Below are positions 44,544 through 53,730 of a stretch of 64,000 bases of DNA, one piece after another. The stretch is from Myxococcales bacterium SG8_38 (GTDB taxonomy: Bacteria > Myxococcota_A > Polyangia > Polyangiales > Houyiibacteriaceae). Position numbers and translations under genes: made by a program. The notes below the pieces were generated by a model. The model was given only the letters and a program-made list of their open reading frames with translations, made no database searches and was not told where the DNA came from. The stretch lies in assembly GCA_001303415.1 (NCBI GenBank), contig LJTN01000013.1, positions 1-64,000 on the forward strand, in the 5' to 3' direction. Position 1 is the stretch's first letter. Each line of letters opens with the position of its first letter.

Positions 44544-45712
44544 GCGGCGGCGTCCCGGTCGAGCTCGATCAGCGTGATTTCTGCGGGCGCAGCGATGCGC
44601 ATGGGAGGCCCCCAATACCCCGTACCAGAGCTCACGTAGATCTGCGAGTCACCGCGCCTGTGCAGGCCCGAGAGGAACGGTTGCACCAGACGGGTCAAGA
44701 AGCCAAACGGAAAGATCTGCCCGCCATGCGTATGGCCCGAGATCTGGAGGTCCACGCCGTGCTCGCGTGCTTCGTCGAACTGGACCGGTTGGTGCGCCAA
44801 TAGAACCACGGGCTTGCTGGCGTCCCGCCCGCCCATGGCCCGCGCCATATCGGCGCCGTGTCCGTGGCCGAACTGGTGAGCCGTCCAATCGTCGACCCCG
44901 GCGAGGTGGATCGATTCCCCGTTCTTGCGAACCTCCACGTGCTCGTTTCGAAGCGCCCGGATGCCGAGGCCCTTCAGGAACTCCAGCCATGCGTCGGCCC
45001 CCGAGTAGTATTCGTGATTTCCAGTCACGAAGTACGTCCCCAACGCCGCGCGGATCTCGCCGAGCGGGGCCACGGCAGCGCCCAAATCTTCGACGGTGCC
45101 ATCTATCAGATCGCCGGTGATCGCAACGATATCGGGCTCGAGGGCATTGACCTTGCGGACGATGTCTTCCACGAAGCTCCGTCCGATGGTGAGCCCGACG
45201 TGCATGTCGGTGAGCTGAACGAGCCGCAGTCCGCTGAGCGACGCGGGAAGCTTCTTCAAACGCACCGGCACGCGCTTGACCTCGACGGGACCTATCGCAG
45301 ACCAAATGCCGTAGCCCGAAAGTGCGAATCCGACAACGCCAGCGCTTCCGGCTAGCAGTTGCGCGAGAAACTGACGCCTACCTCCGTCGATCGAGACGAG
45401 GGTCGCATACTTGACCCAACCATAGCGGGCGAGCTCGCCGCCCCAAAGAAGGATGAGCAGCAGGAACATCGAGCCCATCCACACGTACCCGACCCACGAG
45501 ACTGGAATGGCGACGTGCCGCGGCAATGTGCGCCACGCCATCATCGATGCTGGGATCGAAAGCGCCAGCACGACGAGCGATACGGTGGCGACCTGGCGCC
45601 AGGGCGACGGCCACATCGGATCGCGGATCAGCCGCGCCCACAAGTAGTAGTGGGTTGCCACGGTCAGACCGAAGATGACGCCGAAAAAGATGAGGATGCG
45701 GCCGAGCGACAT
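44540..45712 (-). CDS. Membrane-anchored metallophosphoesterase
   Basis: 390 residues. Four N-terminal hydrophobic helices (about residues 4-25, 43-60, 70-92, 118-138) precede a calcineurin-like phosphoesterase domain. It has all metal-binding blocks: LTDMHVG, TGDLIDG, VTGNHEYY, LLAHQPV and SGHTHGGQ. Two-metal centre intact. Such YkuE-like proteins act on lipid-linked phosphates in some species, but the substrate here is not known. The catalytic domain location relative to the membrane depends on an even or odd helix count and is not clear. Confidence 0.88.
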   Translation of the reverse strand: MSLGRILIFFGVIFGLTVATHYYLWARLIRDPMWPSPWRQVATVSLVVLALSIPASMMAWRTLPRHVAIPVSWVGYVWMGSMFLLLILLWGGELARYGWVKYATLVSIDGGRRQFLAQLLAGSAGVVGFALSGYGIWSAIGPVEVKRVPVRLKKLPASLSGLRLVQLTDMHVGLTIGRSFVEDIVRKVNALEPDIVAITGDLIDGTVEDLGAAVAPLGEIRAALGTYFVTGNHEYYSGADAWLEFLKGLGIRALRNEHVEVRKNGESIHLAGVDDWTAHQFGHGHGADMARAMGGRDASKPVVLLAHQPVQFDEAREHGVDLQISGHTHGGQIFPFGFLTRLVQPFLSGLHRRGDSQIYVSSGTGYWGPPMRIAAPAEITLIELDRDAAA

Positions 45713-45754
45713 GGGACGCCGTTTTGAAGCGTCTAGGGATCTGTCACCGGGGCG

Positions 45755-46279
45755 TCAAGTCGCGGCCTGGCCGGGCACCGAAGGATCGGGAGAGTCATAG
45801 CGCTTCTTGCCCTCTTCGAGTTGTTCGATGAGTCGCTCTCGGACCTCGGGGTGGGTTAGCGCCACGATTCGCGCCGCCAAGAAAGCGGCATTCTTTGCGC
45901 CGTCGATGCCCACGGTCGCCACTGGCACACCGGGAGGCATCTGCACCGTGGACAGCAACGCATCGACACCTTGCAGCGCTCCCGATGCGATGGGCACACC
46001 GATGACGGGACGGGTCGTGTGCGCGGCGACGACTCCGGCAAGATGTGCCGCCATGCCGGCGCAGGCGATGAACACCTCGACGCCTCGGGCCTCTGCCGCT
46101 TCGATGTACGCAGCGGTCTCGTGCGGGGTGCGATGCGCCGATAGGACGCGCACGTCGCTCGGAATGTCGAGGCTGTCGAGTACGTCGCGTCCCTTGAGGA
46201 CTACGGAGAGATCACTCGGGCTGCCCGTCAGCATGGCGACGACGGGCTTATCGTTCTTGGTCAGTTTGCTGCTCGTCAC
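45755..46279 (-). CDS. PurE-like N5-CAIR mutase/AIR carboxylase paralogue
   Basis: 174 residues from GTG 46279, which has GGAGGT 4 nt upstream. TGSPSDLSVV (P-loop-like GSxSD), VLSAHRTPHETAAYIEAAEARG, and IACAGMAAHLAGVVAAHTTRPVIGVP are PurE landmarks. The active-site His lies in SAHRTP. A second PurE, next to purK, lies at 53727-54233 and is the more likely purine enzyme. This copy has CAGMAAHLAG in place of the [10 protein letters not shown] of the other. It may act alone on CO2-derived substrate or in another pathway. An upstream in-frame ATG (46324) is not favoured. Confidence 0.8.
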   Translation of the reverse strand: MTSSKLTKNDKPVVAMLTGSPSDLSVVLKGRDVLDSLDIPSDVRVLSAHRTPHETAAYIEAAEARGVEVFIACAGMAAHLAGVVAAHTTRPVIGVPIASGALQGVDALLSTVQMPPGVPVATVGIDGAKNAAFLAARIVALTHPEVRERLIEQLEEGKKRYDSPDPSVPGQAAT

Positions 46280-46396
46280 GGCACCTCCCTCGGGTTCCCG
46301 CTTGTAGCGCAAAGCAGCCGGCACGTCATCCGAGATGGACGCGAGATCCGCGACTCTTTACCCGTCGGGGCAGCCCGCGTATAAGCGCGCGGTCCC

Positions 46397-47698
46397 ATGA
46401 ATGGCGATTCGAGGAACCCAAATCGAGGCGCGCTTCGAGCCGGATTGGCGGCCGTGGCCCTGCTCACAACCATGGCTCTCGATGCCGGTGCGCAAGAGCC
46501 ACCCCCCGAGCCCGCTCCCGAGGATGCGCCCTCCGAACCATCCGGAAAGGAAATCATCGAGGAATTGGTGACGGTGCCTGGTGGCGTTCCTACGGAGTCC
46601 ATCGACCCCGAGCTCGCTGCGGAGTTGCTCAAGTCCAGTACGGCGAAGCTCGAAGAGCAACTGATGACCGACCTCGCCGGGGGAACCTATGTCATCGAGT
46701 TTGACGAAAGCTTCGAATGGGTGCGGCTCGTGTCGGGCGAATGGGTCAAAGGTGAGATCGAGCGCATGCGAGACGATGTGCTCGAGTTCGACAGCGACAA
46801 GCTCGACATGCTCAGCATCGATTTCACCGATGTGACTCATCTGTATTCGCCGCGTGTGGAGACCTACCTGTTTGATGATCGAGTCAGCGCCACTGGGAAG
46901 GGGATCATCATCAAAGACCAGGTCATCATCGAGACCGAAGAAGGCATAAAAGTATTCCCGCGCGATGAGCTGGAGTCGATCATCCCGGGAGGAGAGCGCG
47001 AGAGAGACTGGTGGTCGATGAAGTTTCGGTTCGGCGCCACTTTCAATAGGGGCAATACTGACCAGTTCACCTACGACATCAATTTCAACACGCGCCGGGA
47101 AGACCAGCTCACGCTTCTCGATTTGAACTACAATGCATCCTTCGGCCGGACCGGCGGCGATCAAAACGTCAATCGGCATCTTGGCGAGCTCAACTTCAAG
47201 GTCTTCGTCTCCCCCCGTTGGTTCGTTACGCCCGCATTCGGTCAGCTTTTCAACGACCGCTTTCAGAACATTCGGTTCCGAGCCACGCCCGCGACCGGCG
47301 CCGGCGTTCACCTCATCGACGAGCCCAAGGTCAATTGGGATTTTCAGACCGGCCTCGGCTATCAGTTTCTGAGATTCAGAGACGACAGCACCGCGAACGG
47401 AGACAATCCGCAGAGCGATATGTTCATTCCGCTCTACACCTATGCGGACTTCGAGATCACCGGCGACATCGATCTCAGGCTGAGCTGGAGGACGAACCTG
47501 GTGCTCACGACCATCGGCAACACCAACCACACCGGCAAGGCCGATCTGTCCATCGAGGTCACGAGCATTCTCGACTTCGACATCGCATTTCTCTATCTCC
47601 GGACCGAGGAGCCGGGCCCGCCACCGGATCCAGACGACCCGCCCCTCGAGCAAAACGACTACCAACTCGTCGTCGGCATCAGCGTCGAGCTCGGGTAG
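46397..47698 (+). CDS. DUF481 outer-membrane barrel protein
   Basis: 433 residues. Signal peptide (AGLAAVALLTTMALDAGA, cleavage near residue 32), then a Pro/Glu linker and an SH3-like segment (FEWVRLVSGEWVKGEIERMRDDVLEFDSDKLDMLSIDFTDV). Then comes a barrel of paired aromatic strands (FRFGATFNRGNTDQFTYDINFNTRR, NYNASFGRTGGDQNVNR, RWFVTPAFGQLFNDRFQN) ending in a strand. This is the DUF481/YdiY-like plan; members may be salt-induced. Function unknown. It overlaps by 20 nt the end of the convergent regulator gene. Confidence 0.85.
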   Translation: MNGDSRNPNRGALRAGLAAVALLTTMALDAGAQEPPPEPAPEDAPSEPSGKEIIEELVTVPGGVPTESIDPELAAELLKSSTAKLEEQLMTDLAGGTYVIEFDESFEWVRLVSGEWVKGEIERMRDDVLEFDSDKLDMLSIDFTDVTHLYSPRVETYLFDDRVSATGKGIIIKDQVIIETEEGIKVFPRDELESIIPGGERERDWWSMKFRFGATFNRGNTDQFTYDINFNTRREDQLTLLDLNYNASFGRTGGDQNVNRHLGELNFKVFVSPRWFVTPAFGQLFNDRFQNIRFRATPATGAGVHLIDEPKVNWDFQTGLGYQFLRFRDDSTANGDNPQSDMFIPLYTYADFEITGDIDLRLSWRTNLVLTTIGNTNHTGKADLSIEVTSILDFDIAFLYLRTEEPGPPPDPDDPPLEQNDYQLVVGISVELG

Positions 47699-48005
47699 CG
47701 CCGACGCCTACGCTCGAGCCGGCCAAGCGCAGCAGCTCCCCGACCGAGTGGTGGGCCTCGATGGGATGCCGAAGGGGGAAGCGCTTGTCGATCTGGTAGT
47801 GTGTGCGACGGCCCTGGCGCCTCCGCGAGATGGCGCCCGCTTCCTCGAGCTCTCCCAAGATCCGCTGCACAGCCCGTTCCGTAATTCCGACGGCTTGTGC
47901 AATCTCGCGGACGCGGATGTCGGGATCCCGGGCGATGCAGAGCAGTATGTGCCCGTGATTGCTTAGGAAAGTCCATGCTGGTGCGGTCTGATTTGCAGTA
48001 GCCAT
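47679..48005 (-). CDS. Winged helix-turn-helix regulator, copy 1
   Basis: 108 residues from ATG 48005. WTFLSNHGHILLCIARDPDIRVREIAQAVGITERAVQRILGELEEAGAISRRRQGRRTHYQ is an ArsR/MarR-like wHTH, with the recognition helix at ITERAVQRI. The C-terminus RFPLRHPIEAHHSVGELLRLAG is shared with copy 2 at 54414. Divergent from the exporter operon (first codon at 48083), so a local repressor is plausible. A promoter TTGTCA-N17-TATGTA on the minus strand (48052-48024) would start transcription downstream of an alternative ATG at 48035, which favours 48005. Confidence 0.82.
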   Translation of the reverse strand: MATANQTAPAWTFLSNHGHILLCIARDPDIRVREIAQAVGITERAVQRILGELEEAGAISRRRQGRRTHYQIDKRFPLRHPIEAHHSVGELLRLAGSSVGVGATRARR

Positions 48006-48023
48006 CCTATTGCCGTCTCCATT

Positions 48024-48052
48024 TACATAAAACATAAATCATGTATTGACAA
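48024..48052 (-). promoter_or_regulatory. Promoter of the winged-helix regulator, overlapping a plus-strand -35
   Basis: On the minus strand, TTGTCA (48052-48047) and TATGTA (48029-48024) are separated by 17 nt. The plus strand has TTGACA at 48046-48051, a possible -35 for the exporter genes. The region 48020-48082 is AT-rich and contains direct repeats ATATCATG at about 48064 and 48078, candidate operator sites. Confidence 0.45.
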
Positions 48053-48082
48053 GCACGAAAAAAATATCATGCTTCAAATATC

Positions 48083-49768
48083 ATGAATCCGGCCATCCCG
48101 AGCGCTGGGTCTTCCCGCCCGTCGCCCCTCAGGCGAACGCTACAACTTCTGGCGTTCGATAGAGAAGACATCACCGTCATCATCATCTATGGCTTCGCGT
48201 TGGGCCTGCTCTCGCTTGCGGTCCCCATCGCGGTTCAGTCGCTCGTGAACACCGTGGCCTTCGGCTCTCTGATTCAGCCTCTGGTCGTGCTGACGGTGCT
48301 TCTTGGCGCGGCTTTGATCGGCGCAGCGGTGCTTCGGGCCCTCCAAGTGCGAATCGCGGAGATGCTGCAGAGGCGCTTGTTCGTCCGAATCGTGATTGAG
48401 ATCGGTGGTCGCCTACCTCGCGTGAGCGCCCGGGCGCTTCGGGAGGCCAATGGGCCCGAGCTCTTGAATCGATTCTTCGACGTATTCACCACGCAGAAGA
48501 GCTTGGCGTCTCTGCTACTCGGTGGAATCGACGCGCTGTTGATCGCCCTGGTCGGGATGACGGTGCTTGCATTCTATCATCCCATTCTCCTGGCGTTCGA
48601 CATCGTCTTGATTCTGGGCGCGTTGATCGTGCTCTTTCCCCTGGGGCGCGGCGGAACCCGGACCAGCGTAGCGGAGTCGAAATCAAAATACGCCGTCGCA
48701 GGATGGCTCGAAGAGATGGCACGGCATCCGCTGTCCTTGAAGCAGGCGGGAGGCGAGAAGTTCGCGCAGGAGCGCGTCGAAACGCTTGCTCACTCGTATC
48801 TCGTCAAGCGGGATCGACATTTCAAGGTCGTCTTCCGTCAGCTCATCGGCGCCCTGACTTTCGAGGTGATTGCAAGCGTGGCGCTGCTGGCCCTCGGAGG
48901 ACTGCTGGTGATCGAGCGTCAGCTCTCGCTCGGTCAGCTCGTTGCTGCCGAGCTCATCGTGACGGCCGTGGTGGCTTCGATTGCCAAGCTCAGCGGGAAA
49001 GTCGAGATCTTCTACGACTTGGTTGCTGCCGTCGACAAGCTCGGAGAGATTCTCGATCTTCCGCTCGAGCGTGAGGATGGAGACAGCCCACCCCCCAGCG
49101 CGGAGCCTCGTGGGCATCTGCACATTCGAGATTTGGAGGTCGACCCGTTGCTGTATGACGAAATGCCGCCAATTTCGCTCGATCTTCGACCTGGGCAGTG
49201 GCTTGCCATCACCGGTGCGTCCGAGCGCGCCACCTCGCACGTCGTGGATGCGATCTTCGGCCTGGATCCGGCCCGCGCCGGACTGGTGGAGATCGACGGA
49301 CATGATACGCGTGATCTTTCGCTTCGCAGCCTTCGATCTCGAATTGCGCTCGTCCGCAATATCGAGGTCCTGCCTGGCACCATCCTCGACAACCTCCGTT
49401 CGGCGAATGCAGAGCTCAGTGCAGACGACGCATGGGCCGTTCTTCACGACGTAGGTCTAGAAGAAACCATAAAGGCGTTGCCGGATGGTTTAAACACCGA
49501 GCTACTCGTCGACGGCGAGCCGTTGACACGTTCGCAGATGATTGGGTTGACCATTGCGAGAGCTCTCGCAGGCAGCCCATCGATTCTCGTTCTCGATCGG
49601 ACGCTCGACTGGCTCGGTCCGAAGGAGCGCCGGGTCACGCTCGACGCCATGCTTTCTCGAAGCGAGGTCTCGGTCTTGCTCATCACCGACGAACCGGAGC
49701 TCGTTGCCCGCGCCGATGCGCAGTTGGACCTATCCGAGCTGTTCAAACCGCATGGAGAAGCAGCATGA
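48083..49768 (+). CDS. Type I-secretion-like ABC transporter with inactivated ATPase domain
   Basis: 561 residues. The N-terminal half is a six-helix ABC exporter membrane domain (about residues 28-330, starting TVIIIYGFALGLLSLAVPIAVQSLVNTVAFGSL, the RaxB/LapB-like type without a peptidase domain). The C-terminal half is laid out as an ABC ATPase (LDLRPGQWLAITGASERATSH ... LPGTILDNLR ... LTRSQMIGLTIARALAGSPSILVLDRTL ... LLITDEPEL), but every catalytic motif is changed. The Walker A Lys is Thr384, the signature reads LTRSQ (481-485), the residue after Walker B Asp505 is Arg506 instead of Glu, and the H-loop His is Asp536. It cannot hydrolyse ATP by the usual chemistry. The stop overlaps the HlyD-like gene. 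Confidence 0.85.
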   Translation: MNPAIPSAGSSRPSPLRRTLQLLAFDREDITVIIIYGFALGLLSLAVPIAVQSLVNTVAFGSLIQPLVVLTVLLGAALIGAAVLRALQVRIAEMLQRRLFVRIVIEIGGRLPRVSARALREANGPELLNRFFDVFTTQKSLASLLLGGIDALLIALVGMTVLAFYHPILLAFDIVLILGALIVLFPLGRGGTRTSVAESKSKYAVAGWLEEMARHPLSLKQAGGEKFAQERVETLAHSYLVKRDRHFKVVFRQLIGALTFEVIASVALLALGGLLVIERQLSLGQLVAAELIVTAVVASIAKLSGKVEIFYDLVAAVDKLGEILDLPLEREDGDSPPPSAEPRGHLHIRDLEVDPLLYDEMPPISLDLRPGQWLAITGASERATSHVVDAIFGLDPARAGLVEIDGHDTRDLSLRSLRSRIALVRNIEVLPGTILDNLRSANAELSADDAWAVLHDVGLEETIKALPDGLNTELLVDGEPLTRSQMIGLTIARALAGSPSILVLDRTLDWLGPKERRVTLDAMLSRSEVSVLLITDEPELVARADAQLDLSELFKPHGEAA

Positions 49769-51102
49769 AGCATTCCTCGATAGAGACCAGACCCTGGACC
49801 GGTTTCGAGCGTAATCATCTTCCCTCCGGGCTCGAGGTCGCCCCGCCTCAGCGGGCAGCCACCGTGGCGAAGCTGCTCGTGGCCGCGTTACTCATGTTTT
49901 CGATGATGGCGCTTCTGGCCCCGTGGACCCAAAACATCCGCGGGCGCGGCCGCGTGGTCGCGTACTCTCCCGATCAACGGGTGCAAACGATCGAAGCGAC
50001 GATTTCGGGCACCATCGAAAAATGGTTCGTGCAGGAAGGCTCCACGGTAAAGAAGGGCGATCCAATCGTGAAGCTGGCAGACAACGATGCCAGCATTCTC
50101 GATCGGTTGGGTGAACAGCGTTCGGCCATCGAGCTTCAACGCATTGCGCTGGCCCAACGCGTCGAAACGTTGGCCTCTCGGGTCGAGTCGCTACGCCGCT
50201 CCCAACGGGCCGAGATCAACGCTGCGGAGGCAAACGTGGCCATCTCCCAACAGGACGTGGCCTCGGCCCAGCAGGACCTCACCGCGGCTCGCGCCGAGCT
50301 CGAGACGAACGAGCTCAACTTGCGGCGGCAAGCCGACCTCCGGAAGGACGGCTTGGCGTCGCAGCGCGAGCTCGAGCTCGCAGAGCTCGCGGAGCGGCAG
50401 AGCAGGGCGAAGGTGGCGTCAGCCGAAGCGAAGCTTCAGGCGGCTCAAAACAAGCTTTCTCAGAGTCGCGCGGCTCTTCGTCGCGTCATCGCATTTGCCG
50501 AGGCGGAGATCGAAAACGCCGAGGCAGCCCTGAACAGCGCCGAAACCGACGCTGCATCCGCTAACGGCGGCCTCGCTCGCTTGGAGGTCGACATCGCCCG
50601 ACAAGAAGCGCAGATCATCACCGCACCGATCGACGGAACGATCCAGAAAGTGGTCGGCAGGCTCGGTGGTGAGCAGGTGTCACGCGGTGAGGTGCTGGCG
50701 GTGCTGGTGCCTCAGACCAAGGATCGAGCGGTCGAGCTCTACGTCGACGGAAACGATGCGGCTCTGATCAAGCCCGGAACCGAGGTTCGCCTTCAGTTCG
50801 AGGGGTGGCCTGCGGTGCAATTTGCGGGCTGGCCCTCCGTCGCGGTGGGTACGTTCGGCGGCCGCGTAGCGTTCGTCGATCCCACCGACGATGGGAAAGG
50901 CAACTTCCGCGTCTTCATCGTGCCTGATCGGGAAGACGATCCTTGGCCGGCCGCGAGCTATCTTCGCCAGGGCGTCCTCGCCAAGGGCTGGGTTCTCTTG
51001 AATCAGGTGCGCCTCGGGTTCGAGATCTGGCGACAATTCAACGGCTTTCCGCCGACGACGGATCCGCCGCCCATGGCTTCGCCGGGCGAGGGAGTCCAAT
51101 GA
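49765..51102 (+). CDS. HlyD-family periplasmic adaptor
   Basis: 445 residues from ATG 49765 (ATGA overlap). One N-terminal membrane anchor (KLLVAALLMFSMMALLAPW, about residues 33-51). Half-lipoyl motifs TIEATISGTIEKWFVQEGSTVKKGDPIVKL and IITAPIDGTIQKVVGRLGGEQVSRGEVL bracket a coiled-coil hairpin of about 190 residues (about 110-300, Ala/Glu/Gln-rich). The coiled coil is long enough to reach a TolC channel across the periplasm. The C-terminal beta domain holds WPAVQFAGWPSVAVGTFGG. Membrane fusion protein of the same operon as the exporter. Confidence 0.9.
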   Translation: MKHSSIETRPWTGFERNHLPSGLEVAPPQRAATVAKLLVAALLMFSMMALLAPWTQNIRGRGRVVAYSPDQRVQTIEATISGTIEKWFVQEGSTVKKGDPIVKLADNDASILDRLGEQRSAIELQRIALAQRVETLASRVESLRRSQRAEINAAEANVAISQQDVASAQQDLTAARAELETNELNLRRQADLRKDGLASQRELELAELAERQSRAKVASAEAKLQAAQNKLSQSRAALRRVIAFAEAEIENAEAALNSAETDAASANGGLARLEVDIARQEAQIITAPIDGTIQKVVGRLGGEQVSRGEVLAVLVPQTKDRAVELYVDGNDAALIKPGTEVRLQFEGWPAVQFAGWPSVAVGTFGGRVAFVDPTDDGKGNFRVFIVPDREDDPWPAASYLRQGVLAKGWVLLNQVRLGFEIWRQFNGFPPTTDPPPMASPGEGVQ

Positions 51103-52535
51103 TCCGAAAAGCGCTGTGTCTCGGCTTCATGGCGTGGGGCGTTCTTCCGTCGGTCGCGCTCGCAAGCGAAGAGCGCGCTGCGCCCCTACGGTTCGACGAA
51201 GTGCTGCAGTCCGTCACGGCCCATGATCCTCGTGTTCGCAAAGCCGTGGAGGGCCTGCGGCGCGCTGAAAGCAGCACGATGCAAGCGCGCGGCGCGTTCG
51301 ATCCGCGGATCGAAGGAGACATGGCGCTGCGGACTGGCGCTTATTACGACTTGAGGCGCGCCGACGTCGAGCTTCGCCAACCGACGACGCTTTGGGGGTC
51401 GGAGATCTACGCCGGCTATCGAGTGGGCTTGGCTCTGAACGATCGCTGGCCGACCTACTTGGAAGATCAAACGCTTTCGGGCGGCGAAGTGCGTGCAGGC
51501 ATCGAGCTACCGATCTGGCGTGGGGGCCTCATCGATGAGCCGCGCGCGAAACGTGCGCGCGCCATGGCTCTCGAAGAGGCTGCACGTCACGACCTCTCGG
51601 GCACTGAGCTCAATCTCGAGCTGGCCGCCGCCGGCGCCTACTGGAAGTGGGTCAGCACGGGTCAGAAATTGGAGGTGACGCGAGCCCTGCTGCGCCTCGC
51701 CGAAGAGCGCGACGGCCAGCTTCGACGGCGATTGGCTGCCGGATCCATCGCGGAGTTCGACGTGACGGACAACGAGCGCATCTTGTTCGAGCGCCGGGCA
51801 TTGCTCGTTGCTGCCGAACGCGCCTTCGAGCAGGCAGCGTTCGAGCTGTCGTTGTTTCTACGGGACTCCCAAGGCCAATCCGTGGTTCCGGGATCGAATC
51901 GGCTGCCCACCGATCAGGAGCTTCCGTCAGGCCAGGAGCCCGTCGAGGCACTGGTCATGGAGCGGGTCCTCATGTGTCATCCCGATCTCCGACAGGTCCG
52001 CGCTGAGCTCGATGCCGCAGAGGTCGACGTGGCACTGACCAAGAATCAGCTCGCGCCCGAGCTCAAGGCTCTTTTCCAGTATTCCCGCGACCTGGGTGAG
52101 CCCACGGGCACCGATCTGGACTTCACGCTCCCAGGAAACGTGTTCAAGGTAGGTGTCCAGCTCTCGATGCCGCTTCCGTTTCGAAGCGAGCGCGGCCGGG
52201 CAGGCGTCGCCCGCGCAGAGGTGGCACAAACCCAAGCAGAGGCTCGATTCATCGAAGATCAGCTGACGGCCCGGGTTCGCGACGCCGCCTCTGCGGTGCG
52301 AGCGGCTCAAGAACGGGTCGAGCTCACCCAGGAGATCGTCGGAACCGCCGTCGAGCTCGCCGAGGGCGAGCGACGTCGATTCGACGTAGGGGCCAGCAAC
52401 CTCATCTTCGTCAACCTTCGAGAGCAGCAAGCCGCCATGGCCAAGATGCAGCTCATCGAAGCCATCGCGGTCGTCCAGATCGAGCGCACCCGATGGGATA
52501 CGACGACTCGCGTCGAGTGCGGCCGCGGTGGGTAG
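51099..52535 (+). CDS. TolC-family outer-membrane efflux protein
   Basis: 478 residues from ATG 51099, overlapping the HlyD-like stop. Signal peptide (MIRKALCLGFMAWGVLPSVALA). Two outer-membrane factor repeats are visible as long helices with internal similarity: QSVTAHDPRVRKAVEGLRRAESSTMQARGAFDPRIEGD near the start, and MERVLMCHPDLRQVRAELDAAEVDVALTKNQLAPELKALFQYSRD in the second half. Each is followed by strands. It should trimerise into an exit duct. Third gene of the ABC-HlyD-TolC operon; its stop is 14 nt from the convergent purK stop. Confidence 0.9.
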   Translation: MIRKALCLGFMAWGVLPSVALASEERAAPLRFDEVLQSVTAHDPRVRKAVEGLRRAESSTMQARGAFDPRIEGDMALRTGAYYDLRRADVELRQPTTLWGSEIYAGYRVGLALNDRWPTYLEDQTLSGGEVRAGIELPIWRGGLIDEPRAKRARAMALEEAARHDLSGTELNLELAAAGAYWKWVSTGQKLEVTRALLRLAEERDGQLRRRLAAGSIAEFDVTDNERILFERRALLVAAERAFEQAAFELSLFLRDSQGQSVVPGSNRLPTDQELPSGQEPVEALVMERVLMCHPDLRQVRAELDAAEVDVALTKNQLAPELKALFQYSRDLGEPTGTDLDFTLPGNVFKVGVQLSMPLPFRSERGRAGVARAEVAQTQAEARFIEDQLTARVRDAASAVRAAQERVELTQEIVGTAVELAEGERRRFDVGASNLIFVNLREQQAAMAKMQLIEAIAVVQIERTRWDTTTRVECGRGG

Positions 52536-52548
52536 GAGCTGCTAGCGC

Positions 52549-53730
52549 TCAGCCGTGGCAGGAAATTTGCTCGCCACCAACCGAACGTCGAGCGCCGCTC
52601 GCTTCGAGACGCGCGATCAGCTCCTCGCTTGCGTCCAGTGCGAGCAAGGGATCCTCGTCGAGAACCAAGACGTGACCCATTTTTCGGCCGGGACGAGGAT
52701 GAGCCTTGCCGTAGAGATGGAGACGCGCCTCGGCTCGAGCCAACACCTGCGTCCAGTCGGGCTCACCGTTGTGCCACAGATCTCCGAGCAGGTTGACCAT
52801 CGCGGCCGGGCGGGGAAGTGAAGGATCGCCGAGAGGAAGATCGAACACCGCGCGAATGTGTTGCTCGAACTGGGAGGTGACACACGCCCCGAACGTGTAG
52901 TGGCCGCTGTTGTGCGGACGGGGCGCGATCTCGTTGACGAGCACGGTCGATCCACCCACCAGAAACATCTCCACGGCCATCATTCCCACGTGGTCGAGGG
53001 CGTTGGCGATTCGGGCCGCGATCTCGAATGCCTCCGCCTCGACGGCATTCGAAATCGGGGCGGGCGCGACCGTCGTGTGCAGCACGTGGTTGCGATGAAC
53101 GTTCCGAGCCACCGGGTAGAAGCGCATCTCGCCTCTCGGATTTCGCGCGAGAAGCACGGAGATTTCCGCGTCGAACTCGACGAATTCCTCCAGCATGGCA
53201 GGTCTCGCCCCAATCGCCGCCCACGAAGCTTCGAGCTGGTGTGCGGCGGCGATGACCGCCTGGCCCTTGCCATCGTATCCGGAGCGCCGGCTTTTCAGCA
53301 CGCAAGGAAAACCGAGGCTAGCCGCGGCTTCGCGGAGCTCGGCCAACGTGTCCACCGGTAGGCAACGCGGCTGTGGAGCGTTGATGATATCGAGGAAACG
53401 CCGCTGCGCTCGACGATCCTGGATCGTCCGAAGGACGGAAGAAGAGGGGCGAACGGGCCGAATGCGCTCGAGCTCGGCGAGCATCGATGCGGGAACGTGC
53501 TCGGTGTCGAGCGTGATGACATCGACTTCACGAGCCAGCTGGTTGCCCGCTTCCAGCTCGTCGATCCTTCCGGGGATCCAGCGATCGGCCAGCGCGACCG
53601 CGGGCGCGTGTCGATCAGGGGTCAACACGCAGACCCGATAGCCCATGCGGCGGGCCTCGAAGATCATCATGCGTGCGAGCTGCCCTCCACCGATGATGCC
53701 GAGCGTGGCGCCTGGAAGCAGTGAGCTCAT
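52549..53730 (-). CDS. purK: N5-carboxyaminoimidazole ribonucleotide synthase
   Basis: 393 residues, ATP-grasp fold. Converts AIR, ATP and bicarbonate to N5-CAIR in purine synthesis. [27 protein letters not shown] (about residues 10-36), [36 protein letters not shown], and [37 protein letters not shown] are signature blocks. It overlaps purE by 4 nt at its start, so purE-purK are translationally coupled on the minus strand. Confidence 0.96.
   Translation of the reverse strand: MSSLLPGATLGIIGGGQLARMMIFEARRMGYRVCVLTPDRHAPAVALADRWIPGRIDELEAGNQLAREVDVITLDTEHVPASMLAELERIRPVRPSSSVLRTIQDRRAQRRFLDIINAPQPRCLPVDTLAELREAAASLGFPCVLKSRRSGYDGKGQAVIAAAHQLEASWAAIGARPAMLEEFVEFDAEISVLLARNPRGEMRFYPVARNVHRNHVLHTTVAPAPISNAVEAEAFEIAARIANALDHVGMMAVEMFLVGGSTVLVNEIAPRPHNSGHYTFGACVTSQFEQHIRAVFDLPLGDPSLPRPAAMVNLLGDLWHNGEPDWTQVLARAEARLHLYGKAHPRPGRKMGHVLVLDEDPLLALDASEELIARLEASGARRSVGGEQISCHG

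Noticed and set aside
49432-49764. Upstream extension of the HlyD-like reading frame into the ABC gene
   Set aside because: It is a shadow of the ABC gene; the ATGA overlap start at 49765 gives the normal adaptor N-terminus with a membrane anchor.
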